11,114 nucleotides of DNA from Hyphomicrobiales bacterium (GCA_003151375.1 PLXI01000268.1:507-11620), one strand, 5' to 3'; numbered from the stretch's first letter, positions 1 to 7,001 are shown. Notes: generated from the letters alone by a model not told the origin. Numbers and translations: made by a program.

Positions 1-395
1 TCGTTGGATGAACCCATGGCGAATTCATCCATGTTGAGCTTGCCCAACATTACAGCACCTGCGTCCCACAGATTTTGAGTGACGGTTGATTCATAACCGG
101 GTTTGAAGCCATCCAAGATGTGGCTGCACGCTTGGGTGTGAACACCCTTGGTGGCAAAGAGATCTTTTATGCCAAGTGGAATGCCTTCGAGCGCGCCAGC
201 GGTTCCTGCGCCTATTTTGGCGTCGGAAGCTTTGGCCATTGTCAGGGCCTGTTCAGGTGTGGCCACGATATAGGCGTTGAGCGCTTTTGCCTTGTCGATT
301 GCATCGAGATAGGCTGACGTAAGTTCAAGGGCCGAGAATTTCTTGGCTGTGAGGGCCGCGCGGGCTTCCGCGATGGTGAGCGATGTAAGAGACAT
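1..395 (-). CDS. gatA: GatA, glutamyl-tRNA(Gln)/aspartyl-tRNA(Asn) amidotransferase subunit A, N-terminal part (runs off the window)
   Basis: This is the amidase subunit of the GatCAB complex, which releases ammonia from glutamine for transamidation of misacylated Glu-tRNA(Gln) or Asp-tRNA(Asn) in the cytoplasm. Only the first 131 codons are inside the window. Reading the minus strand from the ATG at 395 gives a protein starting MSLTSLTIAEARAAL. It contains the amidase block GIPLGIKDLF (residues 71-80), where Lys77 is the expected catalytic lysine, and then GKLNMDEFAMGSSNE (118-132), typical of GatA. The glycine/serine-rich amidase signature that should follow lies outside the window. The start codon overlaps the gatC stop by one base (TAATG), so the two are translationally coupled. 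The family assignment is secure; only completeness is unknown. Confidence 0.96.
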   Translation of the reverse strand, partial: MSLTSLTIAEARAALTAKKFSALELTSAYLDAIDKAKALNAYIVATPEQALTMAKASDAKIGAGTAGALEGIPLGIKDLFATKGVHTQACSHILDGFKPGYESTVTQNLWDAGAVMLGKLNMDEFAMGSSN

Positions 396-679
396 TATTC
401 GATCACCCTTGGCACCATAAAGAAATCATCTTCCGATTGGGTATTAGCGACAATTGCCTTTGGATAGTGCCCGTCCGTCACCACATCTGCGCGCTTTTTC
501 ATATCCATGGCGACAACGGAAGTGAGTGGCTCAACGCCATCCACATTCACCTCATTGAGTTGTTCAACAAAGGCCAGAATGACGTTGAGTTCGCCTGCCA
601 GCTTCGGCACGTCTTTTTCTTCGACCTTGATGCGGGCAAGTCTTGCCACACGGCGCACAGTTTTCTCGTCAACGGACAT
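395..679 (-). CDS. gatC: GatC, amidotransferase subunit C
   Basis: This is the small subunit that wraps around and stabilises GatA and GatB in the tRNA-dependent amidotransferase. The 94-residue product has normal family length. It begins MSVDEKTVRRVARLARIKV and contains the conserved core in which helices with LNVILAFVEQLNEV (residues 31-44) precede VDGVEPLTSV (46-55). It ends with the acidic/aromatic tail EDDFFMVPRVIE, which in the family inserts between GatA and GatB. An AAGGAA ribosome binding site lies about 6 bases before the ATG. It lies 36 bp downstream of the acetyltransferase gene and overlaps gatA by one base, so the three probably form one operon. Confidence 0.96.
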   Translation of the reverse strand: MSVDEKTVRRVARLARIKVEEKDVPKLAGELNVILAFVEQLNEVNVDGVEPLTSVVAMDMKKRADVVTDGHYPKAIVANTQSEDDFFMVPRVIE

Positions 680-715
680 GAGTGTTTCCTTGTTGCCGCT
701 GCATGTAGCAAAGCG

Positions 716-1405
716 TTAGGAGAGCTGCAACTTGGCTTTCTGGTGGCCTGCTGCGTCAAAATTGCTTTCTGACAGCCAACAACGGAGGCCTGCCTTCACG
801 CGCGGCCATTCGCTATCAAGCAGGGAGAACCACGCAGTGTCGCGGTTGCGGCCCTTATAAACCAAATGTTGCCGGAAAATGCCCTCAAAGGTAAAGCCAA
901 AGCGTGTGGCAGCGCGACGCGAAGGCGCGTTGAGTGAATCGCATTTCCATTCCAGACGGCGGCACCCCAGATCATCAAATGCGTGACGCATCATCAAATA
1001 GATCACTTCCGTGGCCTCACGGGTTTTTTGCAACGCAGGCGAAAACCAGATGTGGCCGATTTCAATAACGCCATTGGCTTTATCAAAACGCATAAACGCA
1101 CCCATGCCCACCGCTTTACCAGTCGTGCGGTTGATATAGGCATAAAACCACGGGTCGCGCATGGCGTGGCGTTTATTGAGCATCGCTAGGAATGCGGCTT
1201 CATTTGGCAATGGATCATTGGACATATAAGTCCACAATTCGCCTGTCTCGTCCTTGAGATTTGCCGCCCAAAGCTCAGCACCATGTTTGGCAGGATCAAG
1301 GGCTTCAAGCCGTGAATAGCGGCCATTGAGCGGGCGCAAATCAGGCACAATGCCGGGCGGAAGAGTTGAAATGGGAGAACCAATGGGGCGGGCAGTTTGT
1401 GACAT
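716..1405 (-). CDS. GNAT family N-acetyltransferase (RimJ/RimL-like)
   Basis: This is a 229-residue acetyltransferase of the GNAT fold that would use acetyl-CoA; the acceptor cannot be read from sequence. After an N-terminal extension, the central part has the strand segments around YAYINRTTGKAVGMGAF and VIEIGHIWFSP. These are followed by QKTREATEVIYLMM, the acetyl-CoA loop and helix region; it lacks the usual glycine-rich Q/RxxGxG form, as is common in this subgroup. Further on are CRRLEWKCDSLN, SRRAATRFGFTFEG and FRQHLVYKGRNRDTAWFS, a string of blocks typical of RimJ/RimL-type proteins. The ATG at 1405 is chosen because the frame opens upstream only with a TTG at 1426. It is divergent from ruvX across 60 bp and lies 36 bp before gatC, so it may lead the gatCA operon. 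Confidence 0.85.
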   Translation of the reverse strand: MSQTARPIGSPISTLPPGIVPDLRPLNGRYSRLEALDPAKHGAELWAANLKDETGELWTYMSNDPLPNEAAFLAMLNKRHAMRDPWFYAYINRTTGKAVGMGAFMRFDKANGVIEIGHIWFSPALQKTREATEVIYLMMRHAFDDLGCRRLEWKCDSLNAPSRRAATRFGFTFEGIFRQHLVYKGRNRDTAWFSLLDSEWPRVKAGLRCWLSESNFDAAGHQKAKLQLS

Positions 1406-1465
1406 GCATGCTTTATCCGAAAACAATCGTATCAGCGCAAGCAGGAATGTTATAGTCAGGCCCTT

Positions 1466-1927
1466 GTGATTGACTTTATTACCACTGCGCGTGAAGCAAT
1501 ATCAGCCCTGCCCCAAGGCCAGCGGCTTATTGGCCTTGATCTGGGCGATAAAACCATCGGCATTGCCACCAGCGATGCCACGTTATCCATTGCAACACCG
1601 CGCCACACCATTGAACGCACCAAGTTTCAAACTGATGCAAAAGCCTTGTTAGAGTTTGCGGCAGCGGAAAACATTGGCCTGATCGTGCTGGGCCTGCCTC
1701 TCAATATGGATGGTAGTGAAGGCCCGCGCTGCCAATCCACGCGCGCATTTACGCGCAATTTGGCAAAGCTCACGCCACTGCCATTGATCTATTGGGATGA
1801 GCGGCTTTCAACCGCCGCTGTCACCCGCACCATGTTGGAGGCAGATTTATCGCGCGCCAAGCGTGACAAAAACGTGGATAAACTGGCTGCAAGCTTCATT
1901 TTGCAGGGCGTGTTGGATTTGCGTTAA
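1466..1927 (+). CDS. ruvX: RuvX/YqgF, Holliday junction resolvase-like or pre-16S rRNA nuclease
   Basis: This RNase H-fold protein is known as RuvX/YqgF and has been linked to processing of the 16S rRNA 5' end as well as to Holliday junction resolution. The 153-residue length is normal. Three acidic motifs are visible: GLDLGDKTIGIATSD (residues 23-37, with Asp25), YWDERLST (109-116, with Glu112) and DKLAASFILQG (138-148, with Asp138). The block VLGLPLNMDGSEGPR (74-88) is also characteristic. The start is a GTG with only a weak AGG upstream. A TATAGT at 1451-1456 could be the -10 element, which would put the transcript start within a few bases of the GTG. It is the first gene of a plus-strand cluster leading into pyrB. 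Confidence 0.93.
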   Translation: MIDFITTAREAISALPQGQRLIGLDLGDKTIGIATSDATLSIATPRHTIERTKFQTDAKALLEFAAAENIGLIVLGLPLNMDGSEGPRCQSTRAFTRNLAKLTPLPLIYWDERLSTAAVTRTMLEADLSRAKRDKNVDKLAASFILQGVLDLR

Positions 1928-1985
1928 GCACATGTTGCAACCAGCCCTTGCCCTTGGCGCTGCATTCGCTTATCACGCCGTTTTA

Positions 1986-2942
1986 ATGTCCAGCCCAGCG
2001 CCACGCCCGCCGATCATTAAAGCCCAGCACTTGTTGGCTGTATCTGATCTTTCTGTTTTTGAAATCACTGCACTGTTGGATTTGGCCGCTTCTTATGCGG
2101 AAGCAAACCGCAATGCTGATAAGCGGCACGCCATTTTGGCTGGGGCCACCCAAGTCAATCTGTTCTTTGAAAATTCAACGCGCACGCAAAGCTCATTTGA
2201 GATTGCGGGAAAGCGGCTGGGTTGCGATGTGATGAACATGACGGTTTCCAGTTCGTCTATTTCAAAGGGCGAGACAGTGCTCGACACTGCCATCACCATC
2301 AACGCCATGCAGCCGGATTTTTTGGTGGTGCGCCATCAATCATCAGGCACAGTGGAATTGCTGTCACAAAAGGTATCTTGCGCGGTCATTAATGCTGGCG
2401 ATGGTCAGCATGAACACCCGACGCAAGCGTTGCTTGATGCGCTGACGATCAAGCGGCATCTGAAATCGCTAGAAGGTCTAACCGTGGCCATTTGTGGCGA
2501 TGTTGCACATTCGCGGGTGGCACGTTCCAACATTGCGCTGCTCACAAAAATGGGTGCACATGTGCGGGTGGTTGCGCCATCTACTTTGCTGCCCACCGGC
2601 ATTGCTCATTTTGGCGTGGAAGTTTTCACAAATATGAAAGATGGCCTGGCGCGAGCAGATGTGGTGATGATGTTGCGTTTGCAGGCCGAGCGCATGGCTG
2701 GTTCATTTGTGCCTAGTCAGCGAGAATATTATCACTTTTACGGGCTTACTGAGGAGAAGCTGAAATTCGCCAAGAAAGGCGCTTTAGTAATGCACCCCGG
2801 CCCGATGAATCGTGGCGTGGAGATTGACTCGGCTGTTGCAGACGGCGCGCAAAGTGTGATCCGCGAACAAGTTGAAATGGGCGTTGCGGTACGCATGGCG
2901 GTGCTTGATGCGCTGTCTCGTAATATAAGGACGCAAGCATGA
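1986..2942 (+). CDS. pyrB: Aspartate carbamoyltransferase catalytic subunit
   Basis: The enzyme joins carbamoyl phosphate and aspartate to give N-carbamoyl-aspartate, the committed step of pyrimidine synthesis in the cytoplasm. The 318-residue product has the usual length. Carbamoyl-phosphate binding is shown by FFENSTRTQSSFE (residues 60-72, STRT at 64-67), the flexible loop lysine in SISKGET (Lys94), RHQSSG (117-122) and HEHPTQALLD (142-151). Aspartate-binding and C-terminal blocks are CGDVAHSRVARSN (170-182), MMLRLQ (228-233) and MHPGPMNRGVEI (269-280). The ATG at 1986 matches the family's N-terminus but lacks a clear ribosome binding site. An in-frame ATG at 1932, four bases after the ruvX stop, would add 18 mostly hydrophobic residues and cannot be excluded. 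Its stop overlaps the next gene by four bases (ATGA). Confidence 0.96.
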   Translation: MSSPAPRPPIIKAQHLLAVSDLSVFEITALLDLAASYAEANRNADKRHAILAGATQVNLFFENSTRTQSSFEIAGKRLGCDVMNMTVSSSSISKGETVLDTAITINAMQPDFLVVRHQSSGTVELLSQKVSCAVINAGDGQHEHPTQALLDALTIKRHLKSLEGLTVAICGDVAHSRVARSNIALLTKMGAHVRVVAPSTLLPTGIAHFGVEVFTNMKDGLARADVVMMLRLQAERMAGSFVPSQREYYHFYGLTEEKLKFAKKGALVMHPGPMNRGVEIDSAVADGAQSVIREQVEMGVAVRMAVLDALSRNIRTQA

Positions 2943-4204
2943 AGCGCGCCTTTATCAATGCGGAGTTAGTGAGCGGGCATGGCGGATTGCTGATCGAGGG
3001 TGAACGCATCGTTGCTATTGGCAAAGATGTTACCGCGGCGAATGTGGCAGGTGCAGAAGTTCATGACTGCAAGGGCAAAATGTTGCTCGCAGGCCTGATT
3101 GACATGCGCGTGTTTACCGGTGAGCCTGGTAGCGAATACCGCGAATCTTTGGCTTCGGCCTCAGAAGCTGCAGCGGCTGGTGGTGTGACCACGATGATAG
3201 TGATGCCTAACACCAATCCGATTATTGATGATGCAGCGATGGTGGATTTCATTCAACGCCGTGCACGCGATACTGCCAAAGTGCGTGTGGCTCCCATGGC
3301 CGCAATCACCAAGGGATGTGTTGGTGATGCGATTGCGGAATTGGGTTTAATGAAGGAAGCAGGTGCTGTTGCCGCAACGGATGGAATTAAATCAGTCGCC
3401 AATGCGGCTTTGCTGCGTCGTGCCATGCTTTATGCGCGCGACCATGACATTCTGATTGTGCAGCATGTTGATGAACCTAGCCTTTCTGGTGGAATGATGA
3501 ATGCTGGTGAGCGCGCTTCTGTGCTGGGCTTGTCTGGCAGTTACAGCTTATCAGAAGTGATGTTGTTGGAGCGCGATTTACGCCTCGTTGAAATGACCGG
3601 ATGCCGCTATCATGCCGCACAAATATCGTGTGCTGAAAGTGTTGCGGTTATGGCCCGCGCCAAAGCCAAGGGATTGGACGTTTCCTGCGGGGTTTCGATC
3701 AATCATCTCAGCCTGAATGAAAGTGACGTCGGGCCATATCGGACGTTCTTTAAACTTTCGCCGCCTCTGCGCGGCGAAGAAGACAGACAGGCATTGGTGG
3801 CTGGCGTGGCTGACGGCGTTATCGACGTGATCCATTCCGGCCATGATCCACAAAGCGATGACACCAAACGCTTGCCATTTGCTGAGGCGGCCTTTGGCGC
3901 AGTTGGGTTAGACACATTTTTGTCGGTTGCCCTTAATTTACTTCATAACAAAAGCATAGAGTTAGCGCGGCTTTCGCACGTTTTAAGTGAAATGCCGGCG
4001 AAGTTGTTGGGCCTGTCGCAAGGCAAGCTCGTCGCGGGTGCGCCCGCCGATTTTATCGTTGTTGATCCCAATCGCAATTGGAAAGTGGAGCCTGCTAAGT
4101 TACACTCTCGCTCTAAAAACTCGCCCTTTGAACGTCGCACTTTAGAAGGTCGTGCCATCCAGACGTGGGTTGCAGGCCGCAAAGTTTACTCCTACGCTGA
4201 CTAG
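2939..4204 (+). CDS. pyrC: Dihydroorotase-like protein, probably non-catalytic (pseudo-dihydroorotase)
   Basis: This 421-residue protein is clearly of the type I dihydroorotase family: IVMPNTNPIID (residues 87-97), FKLSPPLRGEEDR (271-283), a GLDTFLSVAL block and the C-terminal GKLVAGAPADFIVVD are all present. However, the metal-binding and catalytic positions are changed. The DxHxHxREPG motif reads DMRVFTGEPG (55-64), so Arg57 and Phe59 replace both histidines and Gly61 replaces the arginine. HAAQIS has Gln228 where a metal-binding histidine is expected. SGHDPQ (300-305) replaces the TDHAPH block, losing the catalytic aspartate. Known pseudo-dihydroorotases encoded next to pyrB in Pseudomonas assemble with aspartate carbamoyltransferase and do not catalyse. 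The four-base overlap with pyrB suggests the same structural role here; an active dihydroorotase should then be encoded elsewhere. The symbol is by family, not by activity. Confidence 0.9.
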   Translation: MKRAFINAELVSGHGGLLIEGERIVAIGKDVTAANVAGAEVHDCKGKMLLAGLIDMRVFTGEPGSEYRESLASASEAAAAGGVTTMIVMPNTNPIIDDAAMVDFIQRRARDTAKVRVAPMAAITKGCVGDAIAELGLMKEAGAVAATDGIKSVANAALLRRAMLYARDHDILIVQHVDEPSLSGGMMNAGERASVLGLSGSYSLSEVMLLERDLRLVEMTGCRYHAAQISCAESVAVMARAKAKGLDVSCGVSINHLSLNESDVGPYRTFFKLSPPLRGEEDRQALVAGVADGVIDVIHSGHDPQSDDTKRLPFAEAAFGAVGLDTFLSVALNLLHNKSIELARLSHVLSEMPAKLLGLSQGKLVAGAPADFIVVDPNRNWKVEPAKLHSRSKNSPFERRTLEGRAIQTWVAGRKVYSYAD

Positions 4205-4218
4205 AAAGCGGGGATTAA

Positions 4219-4809
4219 ATGGGCGGGAGCTTTTTAGCGATCATTATGGGTTATTTGGCGGGCTCAATCCCCTTTGGCCTGCTGCTATCGCGCGCCGCAG
4301 GCCTGGGTGACATTCGCCAAATTGGTTCGGGTAATATCGGTGCTACAAATGTGTTGCGCACCGGCAACAAAACTGTTGCCGCACTGACATTGCTGGCTGA
4401 CATGGCCAAGGGTTTTTTACCTGCATTCATTGCCAATTTTCTTTGGGGAGAGACTGCCATGTTGCTCGCTGGTTTTGCTGCAATGGCGGGCCACATATTT
4501 CCGGTGTGGCTTGGTTTTAAGGGTGGCAAAGGTGTGGCTACAGTGGCTGGCGTTTTATTTGCTTGGGGTTGGCCCATCGGGTTTGCTGCCTTGCTAACCT
4601 GGGCCGCGGTATTTTGGGAGCGGCGGATCTCGTCACTCTCGGCACTATGCGCTACCATAACAGCGTTATCGACATGTTGGTTATGGGCACCACATTTATT
4701 GTGGGCTGTTGCAATTTTGGTGGCTGTGGTGATCTTCACCCACCGATCCAATATATCGCGATTGATCGCTGGCACTGAACCGCAATCATCATTCGCCAAG
4801 AAGCCATGA
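4219..4809 (+). CDS. plsY: PlsY, acyl-phosphate:glycerol-3-phosphate acyltransferase
   Basis: This inner-membrane enzyme transfers the acyl group from acyl-phosphate to glycerol-3-phosphate, the first acylation step of phospholipid synthesis. The 196-residue protein is strongly hydrophobic with several membrane segments. It carries the three cytoplasmic PlsY motifs: SGNIGATNVLR (residues 37-47), GHIFPVWLGFKGGKG (91-105) and HRSNISRLIAGTE (175-187). The N-terminal GYLAGSIPFG (11-20) is also typical. A GGGGA sequence just upstream supports the ATG at 4219, though an in-frame ATG at 4246 exists. It lies 14 bp after the pyrC homologue and overlaps dprA by four bases, so these genes are very likely co-transcribed. 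Confidence 0.96.
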   Translation: MGGSFLAIIMGYLAGSIPFGLLLSRAAGLGDIRQIGSGNIGATNVLRTGNKTVAALTLLADMAKGFLPAFIANFLWGETAMLLAGFAAMAGHIFPVWLGFKGGKGVATVAGVLFAWGWPIGFAALLTWAAVFWERRISSLSALCATITALSTCWLWAPHLLWAVAILVAVVIFTHRSNISRLIAGTEPQSSFAKKP

Positions 4810-5894
4810 ACCTCAGCGACCAAGAGCGCCTTGCATGGCACCGCTTGGCGCAGAGTGAAAATGTTGGGCCAATCACTTTTGAACGCTTGTTGCAACGCTT
4901 TGGATCAGCCTCGCAAGCTTTGGCAGGTGTGCCGGAGCTTAGCCGCCGTGGTGGCTTGCGCCGTCCGCTCAAGCTTTATGATGAAGCAAGGGCGGAGGCG
5001 GATTTTGAGCGCAGCGAAAAATTGGGCCCACTCTACATTGCATCGTGTGAACAAGATTATCCTGATCTGTTGCGGCAGAGCCCTGCCCCACCACCACTTA
5101 TTTGTGTGAAGGGCGTCGTCGAATTACTTTCCAAACCATGTGTAGCCATCGTAGGGGCCAGAAATGCCTCTGCTGCAGGTTTGCGTTTTGCGCGGATGAT
5201 CGCCTTGGCGTTAGGTGAGGCTGGATTGGTAATTGCCTCTGGGCTTGCACGTGGCATAGACACCGCCGCCCATCAAGCCAGCCTAGCTCAAGGCACGGTG
5301 GCAGTTGTGGCGGGCGGAATTGATCATTTTTATCCACCTGAAAATGCCAAGCTGCAAGAGGCCATTGCTGAACAAGGCTTGCTGCTGAGCGAAATGCCCC
5401 CCGGCACTGTGCCCAAGGCTGAGAGTTTTCCTCGTCGTAACAGGATCATCGCCGGCCTCGCTCAAGGCACGGTGATTGTTGAGGCGGCGATGCGCTCGGG
5501 CTCGCTGACGACTGCGCGGTTTGCCAATGAGGCTGGGCGTGAGGTTTTTGCTGTGCCGGGCTCACCGCTTGATCCGCGCTGTGAAGGCAGCAATGGCCTC
5601 ATCAAAGATGGTGCGCATTTATTACAGCGCGCTTCGGATGTGTTAGATGCATGTCGCTTTTCAGCACCGCAAAATTCCCGTCAGTTTGAGGAGGTAGCGA
5701 GCCTGCCTGTCAGCGAAACCGCTGAACCCGTGCGGCAAAGAATCCTCGGACTTCTGTCGCATGCGCCTGTCAGCCTTGATGATGTGGCGCGGGAGGCAGA
5801 GGCACAGTCCTGGGAAGTGCAAGCCGTTGTCATTGAGCTGGAATTAGCCGGTCAATTGTTGCGTCAGCCGGGTGGAAAAGTAGTTCTGGCTTGA
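4806..5894 (+). CDS. dprA: DprA (Smf), DNA-processing protein
   Basis: DprA binds incoming single-stranded DNA and loads RecA during natural transformation; it is also present in many bacteria not known to be competent. The 362-residue protein has the full domain order. An N-terminal helix-hairpin-helix/SAM-like region (about 1-70) contains NVGPITFERLLQRFGS. A Rossmann-fold core follows with VAIVGARNAS (113-122), IASGLARGIDTAAHQ (143-157), AGGIDHFYPPEN (169-180), ESFPRRNRIIAGL (206-218) and EAAMRSGSLTTARFA (226-240). A C-terminal winged-helix region spans about 305-362. Translation starts inside the plsY stop (ATGA at 4806-4809). It is the last gene of the plus-strand housekeeping cluster; no convincing terminator follows it. 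Confidence 0.96.
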   Translation: MNLSDQERLAWHRLAQSENVGPITFERLLQRFGSASQALAGVPELSRRGGLRRPLKLYDEARAEADFERSEKLGPLYIASCEQDYPDLLRQSPAPPPLICVKGVVELLSKPCVAIVGARNASAAGLRFARMIALALGEAGLVIASGLARGIDTAAHQASLAQGTVAVVAGGIDHFYPPENAKLQEAIAEQGLLLSEMPPGTVPKAESFPRRNRIIAGLAQGTVIVEAAMRSGSLTTARFANEAGREVFAVPGSPLDPRCEGSNGLIKDGAHLLQRASDVLDACRFSAPQNSRQFEEVASLPVSETAEPVRQRILGLLSHAPVSLDDVAREAEAQSWEVQAVVIELELAGQLLRQPGGKVVLA

Positions 5895-6060
5895 CGTGCA
5901 AAGCCGCAATGATTTTTTGCTAATATGCAATCTTCTGAAATCGTAGCACGTTGGGAAACCCATAGAGGCAAGATCGCTTGGTATTGCGCGATTTAGGATC
6001 GCTCTATCTTTGTCGTCTTTCGATAAGCATTTTCGTTGAGGGTGGCAATCCGCCTCTGAT
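5895..6060. repeat. Leader of the tandem array with degenerate similarity to the inter-unit spacers
   Basis: No gene is visible between dprA and the first array gene. By eye, the part from about 5988 resembles the spacer between the second and third array units. GCGATTT at 5988-5994 and an ATCGCT soon after match that spacer's hairpin, TCGTCTT at 6013-6019 matches the glutathione S-transferase tail relic, and CATTTTC at 6028-6034 followed by GGCAA at 6044-6048 match the segment before the promoter. The similarity is gapped, with a block of about 14 bases missing. It may be a worn-out older unit or simply the ancestral upstream flank; the bases before 5988 show nothing I recognise. Confidence 0.4.
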
Positions 6061-6088
6061 TTGACAACTGAGGTGGTGGTGTTAGTCT
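6061..6088 (+). promoter_or_regulatory. Promoter of array gene 1
   Basis: TTGACA (6061-6066), a 16-base spacer and TAGTCT (6083-6088) preceded by TGT, giving an extended -10 form. The -35 hexamer is a perfect sigma-70 match and recurs at the same place in units 2 and 3. The expected start of transcription is near 6095, leaving an untranslated leader of about 28 bases. GGGAGAA at 6111-6117 serves as the ribosome binding site for the ATG at 6123. Confidence 0.65.
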
Positions 6089-6122
6089 CCCTAGAGGGGC
6101 CTTTTCTATTGGGAGAACATCA

Positions 6123-6425
6123 ATGACGGTAAACATCAGAAATTTATGTTTCGCTGCGACTATCTTAATTGCAACAAGCAGTTTGGCCTATGGTCAGATT
6201 CGTGGCAAACCAACTCCGCCTCCGCCACCTTCAACCAATAACAACAATGTTTTTGGCGACGAGCTTCGCTATGCGCCGATTGGTGGTACAAAATCCCAAC
6301 AGCAGGTAAAAGTTCTGGGCAAATGTCGTATCAAATATAGCAAGGCATTGAGCATCAATGCTGAATGGAACAAGCGCTTTGGCCGCACCGGCTGGTGGTG
6401 TGTGTATAAGCCAAAGAATACATAA
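6123..6425 (+). CDS. Small secreted protein, tandem paralogue 1 (100 aa), function unknown
   Basis: I do not recognise this family. The 100-residue product begins with a Sec-type signal peptide: short charged start, hydrophobic core LCFAATILIATSSLA, and a likely signal peptidase I site after AYG at residue 24. The mature protein starts with a proline- and asparagine-rich linker (about 25-43, with PTPPPPP and four consecutive Asn). A conserved domain follows: GDELRYAPIGG (45-55), KCRIKYSKAL (67-76) and RFGRTGWWCVYKPKNT (85-100). Cys68 and Cys93 are the only cysteines after the signal peptide and could form a disulfide in the periplasm or outside the cell. The mature part is rich in Lys and Arg. 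It has its own promoter and a strong GGGAGAA ribosome binding site. It is the most divergent of the three paralogues. Confidence 0.88.
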   Translation: MTVNIRNLCFAATILIATSSLAYGQIRGKPTPPPPPSTNNNNVFGDELRYAPIGGTKSQQQVKVLGKCRIKYSKALSINAEWNKRFGRTGWWCVYKPKNT

Positions 6426-6472
6426 ATAAGGACTGCTGCAACAAGCTTTGTTTCTCACCTGCTGTGAGGTGG

Positions 6473-6510
6473 TCAATTTACTTCGGCTTAGAGTAAGATC
6501 CAATTTTCTT
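6473..6510 (-). pseudogene. Relic of the glutathione S-transferase 3' end (between units 1 and 2)
   Basis: Read on the minus strand, this stretch aligns without gaps over its first 29 bases to the spacer relic at 6942-6970 and, through it, to the genuine gene end at 7417-7445. The TCAAT containing the complementary stop (6473-6477), ACTTCG and GATCC are shared. About a third of the positions differ and the reading frame is no longer meaningful. It is an older, more decayed copy of the gene tail. Confidence 0.7.
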
Positions 6511-6534
6511 TGTGGGCGGAAAGTTGGCTATGGT

Positions 6535-6562
6535 TTGACAACTTACTTCACGGTGCTAACTT
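6535..6562 (+). promoter_or_regulatory. Promoter of array gene 2
   Basis: TTGACA (6535-6540), a 16-base spacer and TAACTT (6557-6562) preceded by TGC, an extended -10. The spacing is identical to units 1 and 3. A GGGAGAA ribosome binding site follows, 7 to 8 bases before the ATG at 6596. Confidence 0.65.
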
Positions 6563-6595
6563 GTCCGAAGGGTTTTTTCTAATGGGAGAACTTCA

Positions 6596-6898
6596 ATGAC
6601 GGTAAACATCAGAAATTTATGTTTCGCTGCGTCTATCTTAATTGCAACCAGTAGCGCGGCGTACAGTGCGCGCGTTATTCCCACTCCGCCTCCTACGCTA
6701 CCTTCAACCAATAATAACAGCGTTTTTAGCGACGAACTTAAATATGGTCCGATAGGCGGTGCGAAATCCAAACCCCAAGTTGAAGTTCTTGCCAAGTGCC
6801 GTGTGAAGTATAGCAAGGAACTTGAAATTGGCACGGTATGGACGAAACGCTTTGGCCGCACCGGCTGGTGGTGCACCTATAAACATAAGCGTACTTAA
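6596..6898 (+). CDS. Small secreted protein, tandem paralogue 2 (100 aa), function unknown
   Basis: This paralogue shares the first twelve residues with its neighbours and has the same signal peptide core, LCFAASILIATSS; cleavage is likely after AYS at residue 24 or just after it. The linker (about 25-44) differs from paralogue 1 in sequence but keeps the proline/asparagine character (PTPPPTLP, STNNN). The C-terminal domain has SDELKYGPIGGAKSKP (45-60), KCRVKYSKEL (67-76) and RFGRTGWWCTYKHKRT (85-100), with cysteines at the same positions, 68 and 93. The mature chain has roughly 14 Lys/Arg against about 5 Asp/Glu, so it is strongly cationic. At DNA level the C-terminal half is close to paralogue 3, including a run of more than 40 identical bases beginning at the codons for DELKYG. 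Confidence 0.88.
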   Translation: MTVNIRNLCFAASILIATSSAAYSARVIPTPPPTLPSTNNNSVFSDELKYGPIGGAKSKPQVEVLAKCRVKYSKELEIGTVWTKRFGRTGWWCTYKHKRT

Positions 6899-6909
6899 AT
6901 ACCGCCTGA

Positions 6910-6929
6910 AAGCGATTTGCACATCGCTT
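6910..6929. other. Short hairpin after array gene 2
   Basis: AAGCGAT (6910-6916) and ATCGCTT (6923-6929) form a perfect 7-bp inverted repeat with a 6-base loop, 11 bases after the stop codon. A counterpart follows gene 3. There is no T-tract, so a function as an intrinsic terminator is uncertain; transcript-end stabilisation is another option. Confidence 0.5.
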
Positions 6930-6941
6930 GCACTAGGGCAC

Positions 6942-6979
6942 TCAATCCACTTCGTCTTCCGCCACGATCCATTTTCTTT
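6942..6979 (-). pseudogene. Relic of the glutathione S-transferase 3' end (between units 2 and 3)
   Basis: This minus-strand stretch reproduces the end of the intact gene at 7417-7455. The first 20 bases are identical, two differ, and the next 11 are identical. Translated from the stop backwards it gives KWIVAEDEVD, against KWIVPEDEVD in the intact protein. One base is missing just upstream (AAAGAAAATGG against AAAGAGAAATGG), breaking the frame, and similarity to the gene stops at about 6979. The plus-strand flank from 6909 also matches the bases before the intact gene's end. This fragment marks the joint of a tandem duplication. Confidence 0.9.
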
Positions 6980-7001
6980 GGGGCGGCAAGTTGGCTGTGG
7001 T

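Noticed and set aside
437..772. Plus-strand frame of 111 codons over gatC and the end of the acetyltransferase gene
   Set aside because: It lies opposite well-supported genes and reads as low-quality sequence without recognisable features.
4251..4895. Long open frame (214 codons) on the minus strand over plsY and the start of dprA
   Set aside because: It is antisense to two genes with clear family motifs and its translation shows no domain pattern; it is a shadow of their codon usage.
5895..5935. T-run after dprA (ATTTTTTGC) as an intrinsic terminator
   Set aside because: The only possible stems are four to five base pairs with long loops, too weak to support the call.
6083..6120. TCTCCC before gene 1 could pair with its GGGAGA ribosome binding site as a translational switch
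   Set aside because: The TCTCCC overlaps the proposed -10 element and lies upstream of the expected transcript start, and the pairing is not kept in copies 2 and 3.
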